Below, piece after piece: positions 1-5,004 of a stretch of 10,582 nucleotides of DNA. The position numbers and the translations under genes were made by a program. Position 1 is the stretch's first letter. Each line of letters opens with the position of its first letter. The stretch is taken from contig DBFBGR010000008.1 in assembly GCA_048201935.1 (NCBI GenBank), positions 1-10,582 of the forward strand, in the 5' to 3' direction. The notes under the pieces are model-generated. The model searched no databases. It saw only the letters and a list, made by a program, of their open reading frames with translations, and was not told the origin of the DNA. Origin of the DNA: MGBC124762 sp048201935. GTDB taxonomy: Bacteria; Bacillota; Clostridia; Oscillospirales; Oscillospiraceae.

Positions 1-158
1 TGGCTGGACGCCGCGTCCAGTCCGGCGAGGGCGGGGGTCTCGGCCACGGCCTCGTCCTGGGTCATCATCGGCGTGGCCGCCAGGGCCGGGGCCTCCAGCC
101 CCAGTGCCAGCGCCGCGCACAGCGCCAGGGCCAACACTCTCAATGTCTGCTTTTTCAT
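1..158 (-). CDS. Secreted protein of unknown function, N-terminal fragment (runs off the left edge)
   Basis: Only the first 52 residues are inside the window. The start ATG is at 158-156, preceded by a purine-rich ribosome site (AGGAAAGGATAGGA on the minus strand, about 165-178). The protein begins MKKQTLRVLALALCAALALG and continues to an ALAA site near residue 28, a classic Sec signal peptide: a lysine n-region, a Leu/Ala hydrophobic core and an AxA cleavage site. The residues after it (TPMMTQDEAVAETPALAG) are low-complexity and show no recognisable domain, so the product is an exported protein of unknown role. It has its own promoter at 234-261 and lies downstream of the pectate lyase operon in the same direction, so it may be another extracellular enzyme or surface protein, but that is a guess from position. 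The reading frame and signal peptide are certain; the function is not. Confidence 0.85.
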   Translation of the reverse strand, partial: MKKQTLRVLALALCAALALGLEAPALAATPMMTQDEAVAETPALAGLDAASS

Positions 159-233
159 TGCGCATCCTATCCTTTCCTGCCGCCCCAAGTCGATTCCGGG
201 GCCCTCGGCCAACGCCGAAATACATTACTTATT

Positions 234-261
234 ATTTTAGCACTTTACCGAGGAAAGTCAA
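234..261 (-). promoter_or_regulatory. Sigma-A promoter for the leftmost secreted-protein gene
   Basis: On the minus strand there is a -35 box TTGACT (256-261) and a -10 box TAAAAT (234-239), separated by 16 bases. The -10 is preceded by TGC, matching the TGN extended -10 pattern. Transcription would begin near 227, leaving a leader of roughly 69 bases before the ATG at 158. The core resembles the promoter of the pectate lyase operon at 4910-4938. The call rests on the consensus match and the position upstream of a gene. Confidence 0.75.
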
Positions 262-309
262 GGCCGCGGGAGCCTGTTTTGTGCAACTTTTACGAGTCCA
301 CAGATGTAG

Positions 310-340
310 AAGACCCGACAGCTGTCGGCTGTCGGGTCTT
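310..340 (-). terminator. Long perfect inverted repeat after the pectate lyase operon, probable terminator
   Basis: A 13-bp perfect inverted repeat has arms at 310-322 (AAGACCCGACAGC) and 328-340 (GCTGTCGGGTCTT) around a 5-base loop. It lies 36 bases beyond the stop codon of the 877-aa pectate lyase and before the next promoter, which is where an operon terminator belongs. The run of T after the stem is better on the plus strand (TCTTTT) than on the minus strand (TCTTCTACATCT), so termination in the gene direction may be weak or the element may work both ways. A further copy of one arm at 342-350 allows alternative pairing. Confidence 0.65.
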
Positions 341-376
341 TTGTCGGGTCCTTACGCGATTTTTTACGCGCGGTTT

Positions 377-3010
377 TTACTCCTTTTCCGCTTGCGCGGC
401 GGGGCACTTGGGGGCGTTGGTGGCATTGAGCCACATGAGCTTCACCGTGGCCCAGCCCTCGGGCAGGCTGGCGGTGGGGTCCACATCCTCCAGGGGCACG
501 GCCCCCAGGAAGGCCCGGGTCGCGTCCCAGCAGGCCGCCCAGACCATCTGGTTTTGGCCCACGTCGCCGGAGATGGCCAGGGTGTCGCCGGTGACGCTCC
601 AGCCCAGGCTGTCGCCGCCTACATGGACCTCCACCTTGTGGATGAAGTTCTTGCCGCCCTTGCCGCCCAGGTAGTAGACCCCGGGATCGGAGAGCTGAAA
701 GGTGGATACGCTGGGCGCCTCGGCGGTAGCCGAGGCGGCGACCTGGTCGCCCTTGGCGTTCAGGATGACCATGGGCCGCAGGTCCTTGTCGGTGACGGGC
801 ACCCACCAGACCTTCACGGTGGCGGGGCCGTCGGTCTCAAAGCTGACGGCGTTTTTCTCCACCTCGGCGGCGTTGCTGAAGTTGATCTGGTGCGCGCTCT
901 CATAGCCGTCTTCAAAGCTGGCAGCCTTGGGGTCCAGCCGGGAGTTGGCGGCGTAGTAGAGCGTGAAGAAGTCCTTGGTGCCGGCGGTGTGGTTGGTGGC
1001 GGCCGAGGCGGCATAGCTGTCGGGGTTGGAGCTGTTGCCGCCCAGTTTGATGCCGGAAGGTCCCTTTCCTGCCTCCATCAGCCCAAAAACCTCGTCGCCG
1101 GTGAGGGTGTACACCGTGCCGCCCAGGGTGTTCATGCTGGGCGCGGGAGAAGGCGACGGGGACGGCGAGGGCGTAGGTGTGGGGGTAGGACTGGGCGAAG
1201 GAGAGGGCGAAGGACTGGGGCTGGGAGAAGGGGACGGAGAGGGAGACGGGCTCGGCGAAGGACTGGGACTGGGCGAGGGAGACGGGGTCGCCGAGGGGGA
1301 CGGCGTGGGCAGCGGCGTGGGAACGTCCGGGTCGGCGGGGATGCCGCCGCTGGTGATCTCGTTGTCGCCGCCGCCGACGCTGGTCAGGTCCACCTTGTAG
1401 TCCTGGATGGCCTTCAGCAGGGCCGGGTCGGGGTGGTGGAACAGCTCCCGCTTATAGACCTCGTCTTTGGTCTTGTCCTTGTGGTAGGTCAGATCGTCCA
1501 TGTTGAAGGGGAACTGGATGCCGCCCACGCGCCCGGCGTAGGTCATCACCTTGGCGGGCACGTCCTCGGCGGCGTCGGGGGTGTAGGAATAGAAGTCGGA
1601 CTTGGTGTCGAAGTTGTCGTAGGTGTTGCCACCCTTTTTGGTGGTGACAGAACTGGGCACCTTCTCGTCCCGGCTCTTGGCGTCGTAGTAGTCGAATTCC
1701 ACATTGTCCTGGGAATAGGGCACGCATTTGCTGGCGGTGTAGTTCTTCATCACGTTGCCGTAGGCCTTCAAAATACCGCCGTTGTCCGAGCTAAAGCCGC
1801 TGGTCCCGGCCCCCTGGCCGGCGATGAGCATGGGCCTGGGGCAGCCGTCAAAGTAGTTGTTCTCCGAGAAGACGGTGGAGTTGTGACAGGCGGCCATGCC
1901 GTACTCGTCGTTGTCGTCGTAGAAGTTGTTGTAGACGTGGACGTGGGCGATCCGCACCCGGGGATGGCGGGAGTCGGAGTGGTCGTACCAGTTGTGGTGG
2001 TAGGTGATGTAGTTGGAGGTATCGCTGGTGTTTCCGCCCTGCAGGTTGCATTTTCCGCTGTCCCAGAAGTGGTTATAGGAATAGGAGCAGTGGTTGCTCT
2101 TGCTGGTGTCCAGCGCGCCGTCGCCCTTGAGCTTGTCGTTTTCCTTGTCCGGGATGTAGGCGTTATAGAAAAACTCGCAGTTGTGGACCCAAAGGTAGCT
2201 CGCGCCGTCCACGGTGATACCGTCGCCGTCGGCGGCGTATTTACTATCTTTATCCTTGGAGTTGTCCACCAGCATGGTGGCCAGGTTGGCGATCTCGATA
2301 TAGGAGCCGCCGACCTTAAAGCCCCAGCCGTAGGCGGTGGCGTCGTTGCCCACGCCCTCGATAGTCAAGTTGACGTTGGTGCCGGAGAGCTTGATCAGGT
2401 TGCCGCTGATGCCGGTGATCTTGCCCAGGACGCGGATACAAACGGGCTCTTTGATCTTACTGGCGTTTTGGGCAATGTCTTGAAACCCGGTATAGCTATA
2501 GCTACCCACCTTGACGTTATCTTTGTTGTCGTTGGTGACGTAAACCACATGGGTCTTGTCCTTCAGTGTGCCGTCCATATTATAGGCTCCGGGGGTGGTG
2601 GAGCCGGTAAAGGCATAGCCGGTACGCTCGTGGTTCATCACGGTCAAAATATTGCTCAGCAGCGGGTCCATGGCCACGCCGCTCTTCACCGGGACCACCT
2701 TGATCACGTACTCCCCCGCCGCCAGGCCCATAGCGTCGGCCCGCCAGTATTCCTGGCCGGTGACAGCGTCCTTACAGCGGCGGATGAGCTCGTTGTCCAG
2801 AGCGGTATATTCGCTCTGGTCCGCCTGGCGCACCAGGACCTGGTAGCCTGTGGCCCCGTCCACCGGGGACCACTCCACATAGGCGGCGTTAAAGTGGCCG
2901 CCCTGGGTCAGGAACGCCCCCTCCCCAGAGGCGAACACCGCCCCGGGCAGGAGGTTCAGCAGTAAAAACAAGGCGCAAAGGCCACAAAAAGATCTGCGAA
3001 AGCGTTTCAT
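377..3010 (-). CDS. Secreted multidomain pectate lyase, family PL1 (877 aa)
   Basis: Predicted extracellular enzyme that cleaves polygalacturonate by calcium-dependent beta-elimination. The ATG at 3010-3008 follows an AAGGAGA ribosome site (3022-3028) at an 11-base spacing. Domains in order: signal peptide (1-28, ending GAVFAS); Fn3-like domain (about 38-125, WSPVDGATGYQVLV); PL1 right-handed beta-helix (about 130-525); Ser-Pro linker (565-625); beta-sandwich, probably carbohydrate-binding module (about 627-798); C-terminal module (about 801-877) shared with the upstream lyase. In the catalytic domain, GDGALD carries Asp297 and Asp301 at the Asp/Glu-x-x-x-Asp calcium positions. Lys320 (GKCNLQGG) and Arg348/Arg353 (RHPRVR) match the Lys190, Arg218 and Arg223 positions of Erwinia PelC as I recall them. 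ITYHHNWYDHSDSRHPRVR is a typical PL1 signature. It is the second gene of the operon, 21 bp behind the 605-aa lyase. No SLH, sortase signal or recognisable dockerin is visible. Exact substrate (pectate versus methylated pectin) is not determined. Confidence 0.93.
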   Translation of the reverse strand: MKRFRRSFCGLCALFLLLNLLPGAVFASGEGAFLTQGGHFNAAYVEWSPVDGATGYQVLVRQADQSEYTALDNELIRRCKDAVTGQEYWRADAMGLAAGEYVIKVVPVKSGVAMDPLLSNILTVMNHERTGYAFTGSTTPGAYNMDGTLKDKTHVVYVTNDNKDNVKVGSYSYTGFQDIAQNASKIKEPVCIRVLGKITGISGNLIKLSGTNVNLTIEGVGNDATAYGWGFKVGGSYIEIANLATMLVDNSKDKDSKYAADGDGITVDGASYLWVHNCEFFYNAYIPDKENDKLKGDGALDTSKSNHCSYSYNHFWDSGKCNLQGGNTSDTSNYITYHHNWYDHSDSRHPRVRIAHVHVYNNFYDDNDEYGMAACHNSTVFSENNYFDGCPRPMLIAGQGAGTSGFSSDNGGILKAYGNVMKNYTASKCVPYSQDNVEFDYYDAKSRDEKVPSSVTTKKGGNTYDNFDTKSDFYSYTPDAAEDVPAKVMTYAGRVGGIQFPFNMDDLTYHKDKTKDEVYKRELFHHPDPALLKAIQDYKVDLTSVGGGDNEITSGGIPADPDVPTPLPTPSPSATPSPSPSPSPSPSPSPSPSPSPSPSPSPSPSPSPTPTPTPSPSPSPSPAPSMNTLGGTVYTLTGDEVFGLMEAGKGPSGIKLGGNSSNPDSYAASAATNHTAGTKDFFTLYYAANSRLDPKAASFEDGYESAHQINFSNAAEVEKNAVSFETDGPATVKVWWVPVTDKDLRPMVILNAKGDQVAASATAEAPSVSTFQLSDPGVYYLGGKGGKNFIHKVEVHVGGDSLGWSVTGDTLAISGDVGQNQMVWAACWDATRAFLGAVPLEDVDPTASLPEGWATVKLMWLNATNAPKCPAAQAEKE
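1136..1318 (-). repeat. Ser-Pro linker encoded by a degenerate hexanucleotide tract
   Basis: About 180 bases encode an almost uninterrupted run of Ser-Pro and Thr-Pro dipeptides (residues 565-625 of the 877-aa lyase), flanked by PTPLPTPSPSATP and ending SPAPS. At DNA level it is an imperfect six-base repeat, (TCG/TCC/AGC)-CC(N), with varied third positions. The tract joins the catalytic beta-helix to the C-terminal module. Pro-rich linkers of this kind keep domains of secreted carbohydrate-active enzymes apart and extended. Slippage could change the copy number in steps of two residues without shifting the frame. Confidence 0.9.
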
Positions 3011-3021
3011 GGGGATGGGAT

Positions 3022-3028
3022 TCTCCTT
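3022..3028 (-). promoter_or_regulatory. Ribosome binding site for the 877-aa pectate lyase
   Basis: AAGGAGA on the minus strand lies in the short gap between the two lyase genes, 11 bases before the ATG at 3010 and 3 bases after the stop of the upstream gene. The gap has no room for a separate promoter or terminator, which supports co-transcription of the two lyases. The spacing is slightly long for a Shine-Dalgarno site. Confidence 0.7.
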
Positions 3029-3031
3029 CGA

Positions 3032-4849
3032 TCAAAATTCTTCGTTGGGGCACTTGGGAGCCTGGCCTTCACCAAGCCAGAAGAGCTTTACCTTGGACCA
3101 ACCGGCGCCCAGCTCCGCGCCCATTTGCTGGGCGTTCAGGACCTTGACCCCAGCAAAGCGGCCATCGGCGTCCCAGCAGCCGGCCAGCACCTGGTCGCCC
3201 TCGGGCAGAAGGCCGGACAGGCTCAGCGTACCGTCCTTGTCGTAGCTCCAGATCAGAAGCTCGTCGCCCTGGCCCAGCTCGCCCTGCTCCGCCAAAGGTT
3301 TCATCGCCCCGCTGTAGGCCTCGATCTTGGCCCGGGCCACGGACAGGGAGTCCAGGGCGTAGTCGCCCTTGGCGATGTAGCTACCCTGGGCGGTGTCGAA
3401 GTTGGCGAACTTACAGGTGGAGTACACCTGCTGGGTCTTGTCGTCCACGACGGTGGCCTGGTTGGTGGAGCTGGCCAGCGCGCCGGAGAAATCGTCGCCG
3501 TAGCTCTTGCACGCGCCCACAGGAACGGTGGAGCCCGAGGTGGCCTCCAGGATCACCGGGGCCTTGGCGTTGTTGACAAAGGCGTTGAACTCGGAGAAGA
3601 CATAGCTGTTGGCCCGCAAACTCATGCAATAGCTGGTCTGGCCGTCGTAGAGGCAGTTGTAGATGTGGATGTCGGCGGTGCGGGCCAGCGGGCCGCGGGA
3701 GGCGCAGTTCTTCCACCAGTTGTGGTGCCAGGTGACATGGTATTGCTCGTTGGTGTCCGAGCCGCCGATCAGGCTGGTCTTCTTGGTGCCCTCAAAGGTG
3801 TTGTAGCTGGAGGTCATATACCGGCCCCACTTGAAGTCCAGCGCGCCGTCGCCGTAATGCTTGTCGTCCTCGGCGGCATCGGCGATGTAGTCGGGCACAT
3901 AGAACGCGCAGTTGTGGACCCAGGCGTGCTCCACCGGCTCTTTGATGCTGCCGTCGGGATTGCCAAATCCGGTGATCTCCACACAGTCCTCAGGTACGTT
4001 CTTGAAGGATAGGTTGCGGACCTCAAAATTCCGGGCCTGCTTGTTGTAGTTGCTGTCGTCCTTGTCCGCGCCAAAACTGAAGCCCCAGCCCTTGATGGTA
4101 GCGTCGGGCCCGATGCCCTCCAAGGTAATGTTGGCGCCGCTGAGCATCTGGACCATGCCGCCGTTGGTGCTGCCCTTCTTAAAGGCGGATACGCCCTGGG
4201 GCTGGTTGACCGTGCCGATGAAGCGCACCACCAGAGGCTTGCCCTCTCTGGAAATGAACTCCAAAATGCCCTGGTTGGCCTTGGAGTTGTTGCTGTGAAG
4301 GATGGTGCCGATACCAACGATGGTCTTGGGGTCGCCGTTTCTGGAGAAGTTGGCGCAGACCGTGTTCTTGTTGTCGTCGGTCACATAGAGGACCATGGCG
4401 TTATCCTTCAGCGTGCCGTCGTCGTTGTAAGCGCCCACGCCCTCGGTGTAGGGGGTGCAGACGCTGTTCTCATCCACCGTCTGATGGGCAAAGCCAGAGC
4501 GGTCATAGGCCTTGACCTCGATACCCTCGGCGGTGTAGGTCTTGGCCGCGGTCCGGACCTCCAGGCTGTAGGTCCCGGGCTTCACGCCGGGGATGTCGAC
4601 GCGCACGCCGCCGTCCATGTCCCGGACCAGATATTCAAAGTCCTCTCCCTCCAGGGAGACGGCCACGCCGTCCTCGCCGGTGTAGGTCACCGCGGTGACA
4701 TCGGCGTCGGTGAGGCCGGTCAGCTCGGCGCAGATGGTCTCGAACCAGCCCTGGGTGGACAGGGTGGGCTCTTCCGCCGCCAAAGCCGGCGTCAGTCCCG
4801 CCAGCAAAGCCACCAGACACAGCGCGCTCAACAGACGTTTCATCTTCAT
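3032..4849 (-). CDS. Secreted pectate lyase, family PL1 (605 aa)
   Basis: First gene of the pectate lyase operon. The open frame extends to 4900, but the ATG at 4849 is chosen because GGGGAGG (4858-4864) lies 8 bases upstream and MKMKRLLSALCLVALLAG begins a clean Sec signal peptide ending PALAAEE (about residue 25); the extra 17 upstream residues overlap the leader. After it: a small beta domain (about 30-115, ending AYDRSGFAHQ); a PL1 beta-helix (about 125-500); and a C-terminal module (about 531-605) also found in the downstream lyase. Active-site positions are kept: Asp334 and Asp338 in GDGALD for calcium, Lys357 in GTKKTSLIGGSD, and Arg385/Arg390 in SRGPLAR, the PelC-like form of the RxPxxR motif after VTWHHNWW. 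The enzyme should cleave homogalacturonan outside the cell. It lacks the Ser-Pro linker and added beta-sandwich of its neighbour. Divergence between the two PL1 domains suggests different subfamilies, not a recent duplication. Confidence 0.93.
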   Translation of the reverse strand: MKMKRLLSALCLVALLAGLTPALAAEEPTLSTQGWFETICAELTGLTDADVTAVTYTGEDGVAVSLEGEDFEYLVRDMDGGVRVDIPGVKPGTYSLEVRTAAKTYTAEGIEVKAYDRSGFAHQTVDENSVCTPYTEGVGAYNDDGTLKDNAMVLYVTDDNKNTVCANFSRNGDPKTIVGIGTILHSNNSKANQGILEFISREGKPLVVRFIGTVNQPQGVSAFKKGSTNGGMVQMLSGANITLEGIGPDATIKGWGFSFGADKDDSNYNKQARNFEVRNLSFKNVPEDCVEITGFGNPDGSIKEPVEHAWVHNCAFYVPDYIADAAEDDKHYGDGALDFKWGRYMTSSYNTFEGTKKTSLIGGSDTNEQYHVTWHHNWWKNCASRGPLARTADIHIYNCLYDGQTSYCMSLRANSYVFSEFNAFVNNAKAPVILEATSGSTVPVGACKSYGDDFSGALASSTNQATVVDDKTQQVYSTCKFANFDTAQGSYIAKGDYALDSLSVARAKIEAYSGAMKPLAEQGELGQGDELLIWSYDKDGTLSLSGLLPEGDQVLAGCWDADGRFAGVKVLNAQQMGAELGAGWSKVKLFWLGEGQAPKCPNEEF

Positions 4850-4857
4850 CACAGGTT

Positions 4858-4864
4858 CCTCCCC
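4858..4864 (-). promoter_or_regulatory. Strong ribosome binding site that fixes the start of the 605-aa lyase
   Basis: GGGGAGG on the minus strand, 8 bases before the ATG at 4849, is close to the ideal anti-16S match and spacing. It supports starting at MKMKRLL rather than at the upstream ATG at 4900, which has no comparable site and falls at about the predicted transcription start. Confidence 0.85.
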
Positions 4865-4909
4865 TTTTGGATCTGTGGAGCCGAGGGCATATTTCCACAT
4901 TGTATGCTC

Positions 4910-4938
4910 AGTTTAGCAATTTTTGCGAAAAAAGTCAA
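4910..4938 (-). promoter_or_regulatory. Sigma-A promoter of the pectate lyase operon
   Basis: On the minus strand TTGACT (4933-4938) and TAAACT (4910-4915) are separated by the ideal 17 bases, with TGC before the -10 as in an extended -10 promoter. Transcription would begin near 4903, giving a leader of about 54 bases to the ATG at 4849. The -35 box lies 4 bases after the T-run of the preceding gene's terminator. I see no convincing operator palindrome or cre-like site beside it. Confidence 0.8.
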
Positions 4939-4942
4939 GGGC

Positions 4943-4981
4943 ACGAAAAGAGGCGGGCCGGTCCTGCGACCGGTCCGCCTC
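4943..4981 (-). terminator. Intrinsic terminator of the SLH surface-protein gene
   Basis: Inverted repeat with arms at 4951-4963 and 4968-4980 (13 bp, one G-T pair, extendable by the 4950/4981 G-C pair) around a 4-base loop. The stem is very GC-rich and is followed on the minus strand by CTTTTCGT. It begins 23 bases beyond the stop codon at 5005. Hairpin strength, T-run and position all fit a Rho-independent terminator that insulates the large surface-protein gene from the pectate lyase operon. Confidence 0.88.
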
Positions 4982-5004
4982 CTCGATCCTATTTGGGCAG
5001 TTTT

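Noticed and set aside
159..233. Leader of the leftmost gene as a riboswitch
   Set aside because: At under 75 bases, with only short GC-rich pairings and no recognised aptamer core, there is nothing to support it beyond the ribosome site.
341..376. Small CGCG inverted repeat and TTACGCG direct repeat after the 877-aa gene
   Set aside because: The stem is only about 4 bp with an A/T loop. It is too weak to call separately from the main hairpin at 310-340.
531..610. C-terminal module of the lyases as a type I dockerin
   Set aside because: The paired calcium-loop pattern DxNxDGxxxxxD of dockerins is absent. DADGRF in one copy is a single partial match that the other copy lacks.
1136..1318. Repeat tract as a possible CRISPR or collagen-like element
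   Set aside because: There are no spacers, the unit is six bases and it is in frame as Ser-Pro codons within a protein linker.
104..2965. 953-codon open frame on the plus strand
   Set aside because: It is antisense to a clear pectate lyase. The translation is Gly/Val/Arg/His-rich with no domain and no ribosome site; it is a high-GC shadow.
4850..4900. Upstream ATG at 4900 as the start of the 605-aa lyase
   Set aside because: It falls at about the predicted transcription start, has no ribosome site and would put 17 polar residues before the signal peptide. The ATG at 4849 has an excellent site.
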